Origin: Muscardinus avellanarius
Lineage: Eukaryota > Chordata > Mammalia > Rodentia > Gliridae
Direction of reading: 5' to 3'
Length of the DNA: 64,000 bases
Assembly (NCBI GenBank): GCA_963383645.1
Contig: OY726573.1
Coordinates: 16,195,158-16,259,157, forward strand
Both the position numbers and the translations under genes were made by a program. A model generated the notes under the pieces. That model saw only the letters and a list, made by a program, of their open reading frames with translations. It was not told the DNA's origin and did no database searches. The first letter of the stretch is position 1, and every line of letters begins with the position of its first letter. Shown here in pieces: positions 1 through 12,960 of this stretch.

Positions 1-453
1 TTTTATATGTAGTATGTATGTATGTATGTATGTATGTATTTTTGCAGTACTTGGGATGGAACCCAGGGGCGTTCTACCTCTGAGCTACACCCTCAGCCTT
101 ATTTTTGATTATTTTGAAACAAGGTCTCACTGGGTTGCAAAGGACCTCACTAAGTAGCTGAGGCTGTTAGCAAAACTGGATCCTCCTGTCTCAGCCTCCC
201 AAATGCTGGGATTACAAGTGTGCACCACAACACCCAGCCCTACTTTTTATTTTGAAACAGGCTCAGCCAGATGGTGGCACACATTTGTAATCCAGGGCTT
301 GTGAGGCTGAGACAGAATTATTGCAGGTTCTAGGCCAGCCTCAGCAATTTAACGAGACCCTGCTTCAAAATAAAATATAAAATAGGTCTGGGGGTATAGT
401 TCAGAGATAGAATGCCCCTGGGTTCCATCCCAGTAACACATGAAAGAAAAAAG

Positions 454-512
<59 letters not shown>

Positions 513-1018
513 AAAGCCAATCAGTCTAGGGATGAGCCAGGCATGGTGGCACATGCCTGTAATCTCAGTTACTTAGGGGGCTGAAACAGAAGGATCACAG
601 GTTCAAGGCCAGCCTCAGCAATTTAGACTCTCAGCAACCTAGTGAGACCCTGATTCAAAATAAAAAAGGATCAAGCTGTGCGTGGTGGCGCACACTTGTA
701 ATTCTAATACTTGGGAGGGTGAAACTGGATGATTACCATTCGCGGACAGCCTCAGCTACTTAGTGAGACTTTCTGCAACTTAGTGAGACCCTGTTTCAAA
801 ATAAAGAATCTAGGGAGCCAGCGTGGTGGCGCACGCTTGTAATTCCAGTACTCGGGAGGCTGAGACAGGAGGATCCAGATTGGCTGGATCACAGCCAATC
901 TCAGCTACTTAGTGAGGCCCTCTGCAGCTTAGTGAGACCTTGTTTCAAAATAAAGAATTGGGCTGGGGATGTAGCTCAGAGGTAATACGCCCCTGGGTGC
1001 GATCTTCAATACAAAAAA

Positions 1019-1075
<57 letters not shown>

Positions 1076-2104
1076 AGGAAGCCAGGCATGGTGCTGCATG
1101 TTTGTAATCCCAGCATTTGAGAGGCTGAGATAAGAGGATCGGGTTTCACAGACATCCTCAGCTACTTAGTAAGACCCTTTGCAACTCAGTGAGACCCTGT
1201 TTCAAAAAAAATAAAGAATAAAGCTGGCATGGTGGCGCACGCTTGTAATCCCCGCTCTTGGGAGGCTGAGACAGGTGGATCGCACAGGTTCGAAGCCAGC
1301 CTCCGCTACTTAGTGAGGCTCTCAGCAACTTAGTGAGACCCTGTTTCCAAATAAAATATAAACTAGGTCTGGGAGTATAGCCTGGAGGTAGAAAGCCTCC
1401 GGGTTCCACCTCCAGTACCACCAAAAAAAAAAAAAGAGAGAGAGAGAATAAAAAGTAGGGCTGGGGGTGTTGCTCAGAGGAAGAATGGCCCTGGGTTCCA
1501 TCCCCAGGACTGCAAAAAATAAAAAATAAGCCGGGAGTGGTGTCACATGCTTGTAATTCCAGCATTCGGGAGGCTGAGACAGGAAGATCGTGGGTCTCAG
1601 ACAGTCTCGGTTACTTAGTGAGGCCCTTTGCAATTCAGTGAGACCCTGTTTCAAAATAAAGAATAATGCCGGGCATGGTGGCACACACTTGTAATCCCAG
1701 TACTTGGGAAGCTGAGACAGAAGGATCACGTAGGCTGGAAGCCAGCCTCAGCTACTTAGTGAGGCTCTCAGCAACTTAGTGATACTGTTTTCAAATAAAA
1801 GATAAAATAGGTCTGGGAGTATATCCTGGAGGTAGAATGCCCCTGGGTTCAATCCCAGTACCACCAAAAAAAAAAAAAAAAAAATGAAAGAAAGAAAGAG
1901 AAAAGAAAGAGAGAGAGAGAAAGAAAGAAGGGAAGAAAGAAAGAAAATAAATAAATAAATAAGTCTGGGAGTGTAATTCGGATATAGAATGCCCCTGGGT
2001 TCCATCCCCAGTACTGCAAAAAATATAAATAAATAAAATAAATGCATAAATACATAAAAATAAAAAAGGGTTTGGGCATTTAGCTCAGAGGTAGAATGCC
2101 CCTG

Positions 2105-2105
<1 letters not shown>
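1..2105. repeat. B1-dID SINE cluster, intergenic
   Basis: No gene. Approximate copies: minus-oriented full dimer 45-240; plus-oriented copies at 263-440, 533-668 (B1 half), 672-812 (B1 half), 815-1015 (full), 1078-1220 (B1 half), 1221-1430 (full), 1455-1525 (ID half), 1530-1665 (B1 half), 1668-1880 (full), 1960-2025 and 2065-2104 (ID halves). The B1 unit starts GCCGGGCGTGGTGGC and ends near CCCTGTTTCAAAATAAA. The ID unit reads GGTGTAGCTCAGAGGTAGAA with a GGGTTCCATCCC B box. Simple repeats sit at tails: TATG near 11-38, GAAA 441-516, GA 1027-1071. Confidence 0.85.
441..516. repeat. (GAAA)n microsatellite
   Basis: GAAA array immediately after the 3' end of a plus-oriented SINE. Confidence 0.9.

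Positions 2106-2197
<92 letters not shown>
2104..2197. repeat. Compound microsatellite (TCTG)n-(TC)n-(AC)n
   Basis: Uninterrupted TCTG units are followed by TC and then AC repeats. The array directly replaces the end of an ID half-element, so it probably grew out of a SINE tail. Confidence 0.9.
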
Positions 2198-2200
<3 letters not shown>

Positions 2201-2690
2201 TGGAGGCACCCTGGGAGCCGAAGGTTGTGCCATCACCCATGTGTGCGGCAGTGGGTACTGGCCTGTGGCTGGAGCCCCCTTCCCCACATGGCCTCTTCCT
2301 GAAGCTGGGCCTCCTGGTAGATGGTAACTTGGAGATTCAAGGTCCTGGTTCCTTAAGGCCTGGGCCCACACATGGCACGGCTCCCGCTCCGCAGGGCTCT
2401 ATTGGTCAGCCTGTTACAGAGCCCAGATTTCATGGAAGTATACACAGACTCTACCTCTCCATGTAAGGCATTTTAAATACTTTGGGGGTCCTTTTTTTAA
2501 AACTATACCCACAGTAGCCTTGCTTGTTTGAGGAAAGGCTCAGAAAACCCAGTCTTACGCTGACAGGCCATTCTCTACTGGGTTAACCTTGACCTTATGT
2601 ACACAAGAAGAAGTAGGTGGTGGGATACTTAGTGTGTGCGAGGCTCTAGGTTTGATCTTGAGCACTGCAAAAAAAAAAAAAAAAAAAAGT
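2198..2690. other. Unique intergenic sequence, no gene seen
   Basis: Mostly single-copy DNA. Short open frames on both strands have no splice support and no recognisable family. The last 80 bases resemble a decayed ID half followed by an A-run. Confidence 0.6.
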
Positions 2691-2691
2691 A

Positions 2692-3023
2692 GGAGACAGG
2701 TGCAGTGACACACACCTGTAATCTCAGTTCTTGAGAGGCTGAGACAAGAGGATCACAGGTTTGAGACCAGCCTCAGCAGTTTAGTGAGACCATGTTTCTG
2801 AATAAAAAATAAAAAGGACAGCCAGGTGGGGTGGTGCACGCTTGTAACCCCAGCATTCAGGAGGCTGAGACAGGAGGATCACAGGTTCACGGACAGCTTT
2901 AGCTACTTAGTGAGGTCCTTTGCAACTCCGTGAGACCCTGTTTCAAAATAAAGAATAAAAAATTGGGCTAGAGGTGTAGCTCAAAGTTAGAATACTCTGG
3001 GTTCCATCCCCAGTACCGCAAAA

Positions 3024-3067
<44 letters not shown>

Positions 3068-4215
3068 AAAAAAGAGCGGTCAGGCGTGGAGGCGCACACT
3101 TGTAATCCCCGCACTTGGGAGGCAGAGACAGGAGGATCGCGCAGGTTCGAAGCCAGCCGCGTGCACTGGCTTAGGAGACCCTGTTTCCAAATAAAAAATG
3201 TAAAAATAGGTCTGGGAGTGTAGTCCGGAGGTAGAAGGACTTCCAGGAACCCCAGTACCACCAAAAAATAAAAGATAAAAATAAAAATATAAAAATAGTC
3301 TGGGAGTATATCCCGGAGGTAGAAGGGTTTCCAGGAACCCCAGTACCACCAAAAAAAAAAAAAAAAAAAAGAGCTGGGTGGGGCTGTAACTCAGAATTAA
3401 AAAGACCAGCTGGGCATGGTGGCGCACGCTTATAATCCCAACATTTGGGAGGCTGAGACAGGAGGATCTTGGTTCGCAGACAGCCTCAGCTACTTAGTAA
3501 GGCCCACCACAACTTAGTGAGACCCTGTTTCAAAATAAAGAAAAAAAAAGCAGCCGGGTGTGATGGTGCATGCTTGTAATCCCAGCATTTGGGAGGCTGA
3601 GACAGGAGGATCCAGGTTCGTGGACAGCCTCAGCTACTTAAGTGAAGCCCTCTGCAACTCAGTGAGACCCTGTTTCCTAAAAAATAGAGCAGGGGGTGTA
3701 GCTTGGAGGTCGAATGCCCCTGGGTTCCATCCCCACACTCGGAAAAAGAAAAAAAAAAAGAATAAAAAGTAGGGCTGGGCGTGTAGCTCGGAGATAGATG
3801 CCCCTGGATTCAATCTCCAGTACTGAAAAAAAAGGGGGGGGAGTTTGGGGTATAGCTTGGAGGTAGAATGTCCCTGGGTTCAATCCTCTCTCTCTCTCTC
3901 TTTCTGTCTGTCTCACACACAGACACACACACATACACACCACAAAGGGTGCCGGGAGTGTAGCTCAGAGGTTGAGTGTCCCTGGCTTCACTTCCCAGTA
4001 CCAAAACAAAAAATCACCCAGACATGATGGCACACATTTGTAATCCCAGTGCTTGGGAAGCTGAGACGGGAGGATCACAGGTTCAAAGACAGCCTCGATG
4101 ACTTAGTGAGGCCCTGTTTCCAAATAAGAAATAAAATTAGACTTGGGGTTTAGCTCAGAGGTAGAATACCTCTGGGTCCAATCCCCAGTGCCCCCCCCCA
4201 CACACACACACACAG
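2692..4215. repeat. B1-dID SINE cluster
   Basis: Plus-oriented copies, approximate: 2692-2813 (B1 half), 2822-3020 (full, followed by AAAT repeat 3021-3065), 3073-3270 (full, short hairpin subtype), 3290-3350 (tail of the same subtype), 3411-3543 (B1 half), 3552-3743 (full), 3770-3830, 3843-3885 and 3946-4003 (ID halves), 4012-4195 (full, ending in a CA repeat). No gene. Confidence 0.85.
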
Positions 4216-5030
4216 TCGAAAAGAAACACAAACACTCCCAGCCTCGGAGGACACCCCGCTCATGGAGAGCCTGGTAGAGTGTACATTGCAAGGGTCAGAG
4301 GCAGGACAGCTCTGCAGGGATGTGTCCTGGTGTCTACCCCATGCCAGGCACAGTAGAAACAAAGATAGCCAGCCCATCACTAGTACTGGCTTCACAGGGC
4401 AGTGTGTGCTTTAGAGGGAAGAAGGTAAAGAAACCCTGAAACCCTGTCGCCTTGGAATGAGAGCCAAGGGAGAGACGCCAGGCAAGGGGATACTCTTCAT
4501 CCCAGGAGCCCCTGGCAACTCTGAAGAAGAAATGTCTGCGTCAAGAGAGAAGGGCATCCAGGAGGGACAAGCCTGGGCAAAGGCAGAGAAACAAAGTGTC
4601 TGGGCAACTCTGAGTGACTCAGCATGGCTTCCTGGGGGTCGGGTGGGGTGGGCAGTGCCGAGAGATAAGGTTCCAGGCACGTGTGGGAGCCGGATTCCAA
4701 GAAGGATTACAAAGGTAGATAGATCGTTTGACTGCTGATGAGAAACGGGCTGTGGGCCCTCGAGGAAGCGGACGTGTGTGATATAGTTGGCCATCGCGGG
4801 AGAGCCACGGGTCAGGGAGGCAGGTGTGTTTGGACGTGTGGAGTCTGAGACGCCTGTGGGCACCAGAGAGGAGATTCCAGTTATATCTGTATTTTCATAC
4901 TTCTGGTTTGAGTAGCAGACTTAACAGTGGGGGTTGCTGATGGAGAGTCTCGAATGCCAGGGTATACAGAGGCCAGAGCTGTGTTCTGTAGAAGGGTGTG
5001 TGTGCATGGAACTAGGGATTACGGCCCTTT
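4216..5030. other. Unique intergenic stretch, no gene seen
   Basis: About 800 bases free of SINEs. The open frames on both strands (up to 150 codons) lack splice context or a recognisable family. I see no promoter or RNA gene. Confidence 0.6.
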
Positions 5031-5976
5031 TTTTTTTTTTTCCTGTACTGGGGATTGAACCTAGAGGCATTCTATCTCTGAGCTACCACACCCCCAGCCC
5101 TATTTTTTTTTTTTTTTTTTTTTGGTAGGGGATTGAACTGAGGGGCATTCTACTTCTGAGCTATACCTCCAGCCCCATTTTTTTATTCTGTATTTTGTAA
5201 CAAGGTCTCACTAAGTTGTGGGAGCCTCATTTAAATAGCTGAGGCCAGCCACTAACCTGCAATCCTCCTGTCTCAGCCTCTCGAGTACTGGGATTATTTT
5301 TTTATTTTTTTGTTTGTCTGGGGATAGAACCCAGGGGCATTTGACCTCGGAGCTACAGCCCCTGCCCTATTTTTTATTCTTTATTTTGAAGCAGGGTCTC
5401 ACTGAGTTGCAGAGGGCCTCACTAAGTAGCTGAGGCTGTCCGAGAACCACGATCCTCTGGTCTCAGCCTCCCGAATGCTGGGATTACAAGCGTGCGCCAC
5501 CACGCCCGGCCCAAGTACTGGGATTATAAGTGTGCCTCCACACTCGGCTTCCAGGCCTATTTTTATTTTATTTATTTATTTATTTATTTACTTATTTATT
5601 TATTGTGTAGTGTTGGGGACTGAACCCAGGGGCATTCTACCTCCAAGCTACACCCCCAGCCTGATTTTTTATTCTTCATTTTGAAACAGGGTCTTACTAA
5701 GTTGCAGAGTGCTTCATTCAATAGCTGAGGTTGGCCACGAACCGGATCCTCCGGTGTTAGCCTCCCAAGTACTGGGATTACAAGAGTGTGCCACCACACA
5801 TAGCTTATTTTATTTTGAAACCAGTTCTCACTAAATTGCCTGGTATTGGCCTCAAACCTGCAATCCTGTCTTAGCCTCCCAAGTACTGAAATGACTGGCC
5901 TGTGCCACCAGTGGGCCTGGCTATAATGGCTAATACTTAATAAGTACTCTTTCTGTGTCAAGCACAAAACCATGCC

Positions 5977-6019
<43 letters not shown>

Positions 6020-6052
6020 CTGGGGATTGAGCCAAGGGGCATTCTATTTCTC

Positions 6053-6056
<4 letters not shown>
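5031..6056 (-). repeat. Minus-oriented SINE cluster with nested insertion
   Basis: Minus-oriented copies: ID half 5040-5095; an outer dimer 5115-5297 continued at 5514-5545; an inner full dimer about 5298-5513 inside it; 5600-5805 full; 5806-5925 B1 half; ID fragment 6019-6056. The inner copy is flanked by the direct repeat AGTACTGGGATTAT at 5284-5297 and 5514-5527. TTAT repeats lie at 5568-5603 and 5966-6019. Confidence 0.85.
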
Positions 6057-6106
<50 letters not shown>

Positions 6107-6330
6107 AAGAACTGATACCAAGATTGAGGGTGTTGCTCACTGGCAGAACACTTCCCTAGCAAGGCCCTGCGGTTTGATTCCCAGCACTACAGAAAAAAAG
6201 AAAAGAAACAAAAACAAAAAAGAGGAAACAAGCACAGAGGGGTTAAGGAACTTTCTCAAGGCCCATTAAGCATCAGAGTCAGGATCTATACCAGGCAGCT
6301 TAACTCCAAAACCCAAGTCCTTATTTCTGA
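6057..6330. repeat. Local duplication, copy 1: (AC)n + ID + MIR
   Basis: An AC repeat (6057-6103) is followed by about 225 bases shared almost word for word with 10666-10886. The shared part holds a stand-alone ID element (about 6121-6200; CTTCCCTAGCAAGGC core, tRNA-Ala-derived) and a MIR-like fragment (about 6220-6330; core GAGGAAACAAG...GGTTAAGGAACTT). See the matching entry for copy 2. Confidence 0.8.
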
Positions 6331-8652
6331 GCCACAACCTCAGCCCTATTTTTTATTCTTTATTTTGAAACAGGGTCTTGCTAAGTTGCAGAGGGCCTGA
6401 GTAACTGAGGCTGTCCTTGAACCTGTGATACCTCGTGTCCCAGCCTCCAAAGTACTGGTTACAAGTGTGTGCCGCCATGCCCAGCTCAATCCCAAATATT
6501 TTATATAAATTTATTTGGACTTCACAATAATCCTATATTTCATTGAATTTAAAATATCAGTCAGATATGGTGGCACATGGCTGTAATCCCAGTGTTTAGG
6601 AGACTGAAACAGGAGGGTCACAAGTTCAAGGACAGCCACAGAGAGCTATGGAAGACTCTCAGTAACCTACTGAGAGCCTGTTTCGAAACAAAAAATTAAA
6701 AAAGGGCTTAAATGCCGGGCGTGGTGGCGCACGCATGTAATCCCAGCATTCGTGAGACTGAGACTGGAGGATCAGGGTTTCCAGACAGTGAGGCCCTCCG
6801 CAATTTAGTGAGACCTTGTCTCAAAATAAAGAATAAAAATCAGATGCCGGGCGTGGTGGCGCACGCTTGTAATCCCTGCGCTTGGGAGGCTGAGACAGGA
6901 GGACCGCGCAGGTTCGAAGCCAGCCTCAGCTACTTACTTAGTGAGGCTCTCAGCAACTTAGTGAGATCCTGTTTCCAAATAAAATAGAAAATGGGTCTGG
7001 GAGTATAGCCCGGAGGTAGAAAGCCTCTGGGTTCCACCCCCAGTACCACCAAAAAAAAAAAAAAGAATAAAAGACAGGACAGGGGGTGTAGCTCAGAGGT
7101 TGAATGCCCCTGGGTTCCATCCCCAGACCCACACACACACACAAAAGGGCTTGAAGTATAGCTTAAAAGTATAATGCCCCAGGGTTAATTCCCCAATATC
7201 AAATATATATGCAAAAATATATATTAAATACCTATATATCAAATATATATGCAAAAATGCTTATTTAAGCTATGGCATGCCTCTGAGACGCCTTTTAAGT
7301 CCAGGTGTGGTGGTGTACATTTATAATACCAGTACCTAGGAGGATGAGACAGGAGAATTGCAGGTCCAGGGACAGCCTCAGGAAATAGTGAGACTCATTA
7401 ATTTAGTGAGATCCTGTTTCAAAATAAAAATAAAATAGGGCTGAAGAGGTAGCTCAGAAGTAGAATGCCTCTGGGTTCAATCCCTAGTACCACGCACATG
7501 TACATTATCTTTATTTAAAAGACGAGGAGGAGCGCCGAGCGCCGAGCATGGTGGCACACTCTTGTAATCCCCGTGCTTGGGAGGCGGAGACAGGAGGATC
7601 GCGCTTAAGAGACCCTGTTTCCAAATAAAAATATAAAATAGGTCTGGGAGTGTAGCCCAGAGGTAGAAGGGTTTCCAGGAACCCCAATACCACCCCCCCA
7701 AAAAAAAAGACAAGGAGGCCTAGCGTGGTAGCCAATTCTTATAATCCCAGCATTCAGGAGGCTGAGACCAGAGGATTCCAGGATCAGAGGATTGTAGTTG
7801 GCATACAGGCTCAGCTACTTAGCAAGGCCCTTCACAACTCAGTGAGACCCTGTTTCAAAAATAAAAAGACCCAGCATTTGGGAGGCTGAGACAGGAGGAT
7901 CTGGGTTCACAGACAGGCTCAGCTACTTAGTGAGGCCCTCTGCAACTTAGTGACACCTTGTTTCAAAATAAAGAATAAAAAATAGATCTAGGGGTGTAGC
8001 TTGGAGGTACAATGCCCCTGGGTTCCATTCCCAATAGCATAGTAATAATAATAATTAATAATAATAAATTATTATTATAATGTATAAAAATAAAAAATTA
8101 AAAATAATATATAAAAATAAATAAATAAATAAATAAATAAAGACAAGGAGGAGGCAGCTTGGTGGTGCATGTTTGTAATCCCAGTACTTGGGAAACTAAG
8201 ACAGGAGGATCACAGGTTTGAGACCAGCCTCAGCTACTTAGTGAGGCCTTCGGCAACTTTGTGAGATTCTGTTTCAAAAAAAAAAATTTTTTTTAATGGA
8301 AATATGGGCTGGGGGTGTAGCTCCGAGGCAGAATGCTCCTCAGTTCAATCCCTGGTACTGAAAAAAAAAAAAAGAAAAGAAAAGAAAAAGACAAGGAGGG
8401 CAGGGCAAGGTGGTGTACACTTGTAATCAATCCCATTACTTAGAAGGGTGAGACAGGAGGCTGGGCGTGGTGGCGCACGCTTGTAATCCCTGCATTTGGG
8501 AAGCAGAGACAGGAGGATCGCGCAGGTTCAAAGCCAGCCGTGCTGGCTTAACAGACCCTGTTTCCAAATTTAAAAAGTATAAAAATAGGTCTGGGAGTGT
8601 AGCCCGGAGGTAAAAGGGTAAAAGGGTTTCCAGGAACCCCAGTACCACCAAA

Positions 8653-8703
<51 letters not shown>

Positions 8704-9723
8704 ATGGGTGAGATAGGAGGATTGCAGGTTCCAAGCCATGACAAGCAATTTAGTGAAGCTCACAGCAACCTAATGAAACCCTGTTTCCAAATAAATAAAA
8801 TCAGGCTGGTGTAACTCAGAATTAGAATGCCTCTGGGTTCAATTCTAGTATTAAATAAATAAGTGAGTAAATAAATAAATAAATAAATAAATAAGGAGGC
8901 CATGCTCGTAATCCCAGTACTTGGGAGGCTGACACAGGAGGATTGCCGGTTCATAACCAACCTCAGCAACTTAGTGAAGCCCCATTCCAGAATAATCAAT
9001 GAAAAAAAATAGGGCAGAGGTAGAATGCCCCTGAGTTTAATTCCCAGTACTATAAAAAAAAAGATGAGAATGGCTGGATATAGTGGCACAGGTCTGTAAT
9101 TCCAGCACTTGGGAGGCTGAGACAGGAGGATCGCACAGGTTCAAAGCCGCCCTCAGCTACTTAGTGAGGCTCTCAGCAACTTAGTGAGACCCTGTTTCCA
9201 AATAAAATATAAAATAGGTCTGTGAGTATAGCCTGGAGGTAGAAAGCCTCTGGGCTTCACCCCCAGTACCACCAAAAACAAAACAAAACAAACAAAAAAA
9301 GCTTTGGCAAGTCAACAAGGCTCTCAGCAACCTCATGAAACCTTTCTTTTCTTTTTCTTTTTGTTTTTTTCTCTTTTCCTGTGGTACTAGAGATGGAACC
9401 CAGGGGCATTCGACCTCCGAGCTACACCACAAGCCCTATTTTCTTTTTATTTTTAAATAGGGTCTTACTGAGTTGCAAAGAGCCTCACTAAGTAGCTGAG
9501 GCTGTCTGGGAACTACAATCCTTTGGTCTCAGCCTCCCAAATGCTGGGATTACAAGTGTGTGCCACCACACACGGCTCTTATTTTTTCTTTGAAACAGGG
9601 TCTCACTAAGTTTCGGAGGACCTCACCAATAACTGAGGCTGTGTGCGAACCTATGAACCTGTCTGCAAATCCTCCTGTCAGCCTCCCAAGTACTGGGATT
9701 ACAAGTGTGCACAACCATCCCCA

Positions 9724-9758
<35 letters not shown>

Positions 9759-10616
9759 GGGTCTGGGGATGGAACCCAGGGGCATTCGACCTCCGAGCTA
9801 CACCCCCTGCCCTATTTTTTTATTCCTTATTTTGAAACCGGGTCTCACTGAGTTGCAGAGGGCCTCACTAAGTAGCTGAGGCTGTCCACGAACCGTGATC
9901 CTCCTGTCTCAGCCTCCCAAATGCTGGGATTACAAATGTGTGACACCACGCCCAGCTTTTTTTTTTTTTTTTTTTTTTGGTCCTGGAGATTGAACCCAGA
10001 GATATTCTCCAAGCTACACATCTAGCCCCATTTTATTTATTTAAAAGTAGGGTCTATTTTTTTTTTTTTTTTTTTTTTTGTGTGGTACTGGGGGTAGAAC
10101 CCAGTGGCTTTCTACCTCCTGGCTATACTCCCAGAGCTATTTTATATTTTATTTGGAAACAGAGTCTCACTAAATTGCTGAGCGCCTCACTATGTAGCTG
10201 AGGCTGGCTTTGAACCTGTGTGATCCTCCTGTTTCAGCCTCCCAAGCACGGGGATTACAAGCGTGCGCCACCACGCCCAGCTCTGAAAGTAGGGTCTAAA
10301 ATAAAACAAAAGCTGGGCGTGGTGGCGCACGCTTGTAATCCCAGCATTCGGGAGGCTGAGACCAGAGGATCGTGGTTCTCGGACAGCCTCAGCTACTTAG
10401 TGAGACCCTCTGCAACTCAGTGAGACCCGGTTTCAAAATTAAGAATAAAAAATAATAGGGCAGGGGGTGTAGCTCGGAGGCAGAATGCCCCTGGGTTCCA
10501 TCCCCAGACCCGCAAAATAAATAAATAAATAAATAAATAGATAAATAAAACAAAATAAAATAAAATAGGGCTGAGGGTGTAGCTCAGAGATAGAATGCCC
10601 TGGATTCAATTCAGTA
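6331..10616. repeat. Dense B1-dID SINE field
   Basis: Minus B1 half 6335-6487. Plus: 6555-6705, 6712-6838, 6845-7052, 7077-7127, 7148-7195, 7297-7492, 7545-7697 (hairpin subtype), 7718-7868, 7869-8035, 8152-8358, outer 8395-8460 continued 8706-8850, inner 8461-8704, 8895-9050, 9072-9275. Minus: 9380-9570, 9580-9715, 9745-9955, outer 9975-10055, inner 10056-10284. Plus: 10310-10513, 10560-10616. AT-rich simple repeats at 8040-8140, 8650-8704, 8852-8895 and 10516-10552. The small gap 7198-7290 is AT-rich with no gene. Confidence 0.85.
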
Positions 10617-10667
<51 letters not shown>

Positions 10668-10886
10668 AAAAGAACTGATACCAAGATTGAGGGTATTGCT
10701 TAATGGGAGAACACTTCCCTAGCAAGGCTCTGCGGTTTGATTCCCAGCACTACAGAAAAAAAAGAAGAAGAAAAAAAGAGGAAACAAGCAGAGAGAGAGA
10801 GGTTAAAGAACTTTCTCAAGGCCCATTAAGCATCAGAGTCAGGATCTATATCAGGCAGCTTAACTCCCAAAACCTAAGTTCTTAGC
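10617..10886. repeat. Local duplication, copy 2: (AC)n + ID + MIR
   Basis: AC repeat 10617-10665, then a sequence beginning GGAAAAGAACTGATACCAAG that parallels 6104-6330 with scattered substitutions and small A-rich indels. It contains the same ID element and the same MIR-like fragment, ending near CTTAACTCCCAAAACC. Flanks on both sides differ from copy 1, so the shared unit is about 220-270 bases. Confidence 0.8.
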
Positions 10887-11100
10887 CATCATTGTGTGAT
10901 GCTAGACTGGAAGTTGCGAGCACCGTGGAGTTTGGGAGGACCACTGCATCACTGAAGACGATATGGATTTGAGGGGAGCACAGAGCACAGAGTCAAATGA
11001 TGCACTGGAGACTAGGTTCACTGTGAGGGAGTTTAAGTGAACTGAGGACCATGAGCAGGAGGAGACAGGACAGAGGTCCATGAAGAATAGGCAGAACTAA

Positions 11101-12124
11101 AGCTGGGTGTGATGGCGCACGCTTGTAATCCCAGTGCCTGAGAGGCTGAGACAGGAGGATCGCACAGGTTCAAAGCCAGCCTCAGCTACTGAGTGAGGGC
11201 CTCTGCAATTTAGTGAGACCCTGTTTCCAAATAAAGGATGAGCCAGGCGTGGTGGCACATACTTGTTATCCCAGCACTTGGGAGGCTGAGACAGGAGGGT
11301 CGCACAGGTTCAAAGCCAGACTCAGCTACTTAGTGAGGCTCTCAGCAACTTAGTGAGACCCTGTTTCCAAATAAAGTAAAAAAAATAGGTCTGGGAGTAT
11401 AGCCCGGAGATAGAAAAGCCCCTGGGTTCCACCTCCAGTACCACAAAAAATAAATAAATAAATAAAATCATGAAGAATGAGCCAGGCATGGTGGCACACA
11501 TTTGTAATCCTAGTACTTGGGAGGCTGAGACAGGAGGATCATACAGGTTCGAAGGCAGCCTCAGCTTCTTAGGCTCTCAGGAACTTAATGAAAGACACTG
11601 TTTCTAAATAAAATATGTAAAAAAACAAATAGGTCTGGGAATGTAGCCCGGGGGCAGAAAGCCCCTGGGTTCCACTTCCAGTACCACAAAAACTAAAAAT
11701 AATAATAATAATAAAAATCCCTGCGCTTGGGAGGCTGAGACAGGAGGGTCGTGCAGGTTTGAAGCCAGCCTCAGCTGGCTTAAGAGACCCTGTCTCCAAA
11801 TAAAATATAAAAAATAGGTCTGGGAGTGTAGCCCAGAGGTAGAGGGCCCCTGGGTTCCATCCCCAGTACCACCAAAAAAAAAAAAAAAAAAAAAAAAAGA
11901 ATGAGCCAGGAGTGGTGGCACACATTTGTAATCCCAGTACTTGGGAGGCTGAGAGAGAAGGATCAGACAGGTTCAAAGCCAGGCTCAGCTACTTAGGCTC
12001 TCAGGAACTTAGTGCGACGCTGTTTCTAAATAAAATAATAATAAGAAAAGAAAAACAAGGCTGGGGATGTAGCTCTGAGGTAGAATGCCCCTGAGTTCAA
12101 TCCTTAGTACTGCACACACACACA

Positions 12125-12159
<35 letters not shown>

Positions 12160-12595
12160 GCAGAACCTGCTAGGTGTGGTGGCTCACATTTGTAATCCCA
12201 GTACTTGTGAGGCTGAGACAGGAGGATTGTAGATACAAGACCAGCCACATCAGCAACTTCGTGAGACCCTCAGCAATTTAGCAAGACCCTGTTTCAAAAT
12301 AAAAAATAAAGAGCTGAGTGTGGTGGCGCACGCTTGTAATCCCAGCATTCGGGAGGCTGAGACAAGAGGATTGCGGTTCGCAGCCAGCCTCACCTACTTA
12401 GTGAGGCCCTTTGCAACTCAGTGAGACTCTGTTTCAAAATAAAGAATAAAAAATAGGGCTGGGGGTATAGCTCAGAGGTCAAATGCCCCTGGGTTCCATC
12501 CCCAGATCAGCAAAATAAATAAATAAATACATAAATAATAAGATAGGGCTGGAGGTAGAGCTCAGAGGTAGAACCCCTGGGTTTAATCTCCAATA

Positions 12596-12641
<46 letters not shown>
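11101..12641 (+). repeat. Plus-oriented SINE cluster
   Basis: Copies: 11102-11235 (B1 half), 11240-11445, 11475-11685, 11718-11870 (5' truncated), 11902-12110, 12165-12300 (B1 half), 12312-12505, 12540-12597 (ID half). CA repeats at 12113-12160 and 12597-12641 start where the ID unit ends. The 210 bases before this cluster (10887-11100) are unique with no gene. Confidence 0.85.
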
Positions 12642-12960
12642 GAATGGGCAGAACTTCTGCTCTACTAAATGTTGGGTGTGAAAACAAGGACAACTCCAAA
12701 ATGTTGAGTTTGGACGGGGGGGAAAGCACGGGAGGGCGCGGGATAGCTCCCTCCCCAGCTCCCCAGCCCCGCCCCGTACCACCCAGTCTGGAGGTGCAGT
12801 CTGGAGGAGCCCTGTGCTGCCAGGCAACCAGAAAATGGGGCCTCTCACCCCACCTTGACTGAAAGAGTTGATGAACGATCGTGGGCAAGTTGTGTGATAA
12901 TCTTGTATGAGCTCTGGGTCTCATGTAAAATGAATTGAACTATAACATGTAAAAAAATAA
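12642..12960. other. Unique intergenic sequence, no gene seen
   Basis: Single-copy, moderately GC-rich. A 113-codon minus frame here includes the translated CA repeat and has no family resemblance, so I do not call a gene. Confidence 0.55.

Noticed and set aside
960..1010. tRNA-like A and B boxes
   Set aside because: They belong to the ID halves of SINEs. No complete cloverleaf with an acceptor stem is formed, so no functional tRNA gene is called anywhere in the window.
2104..2197. Open frames made of CV, TH or SFFL repeats
   Set aside because: Translated dinucleotide and tetranucleotide microsatellites, here and at 10.6, 12.6, 29.3, 37.3 and 52.8 kb.
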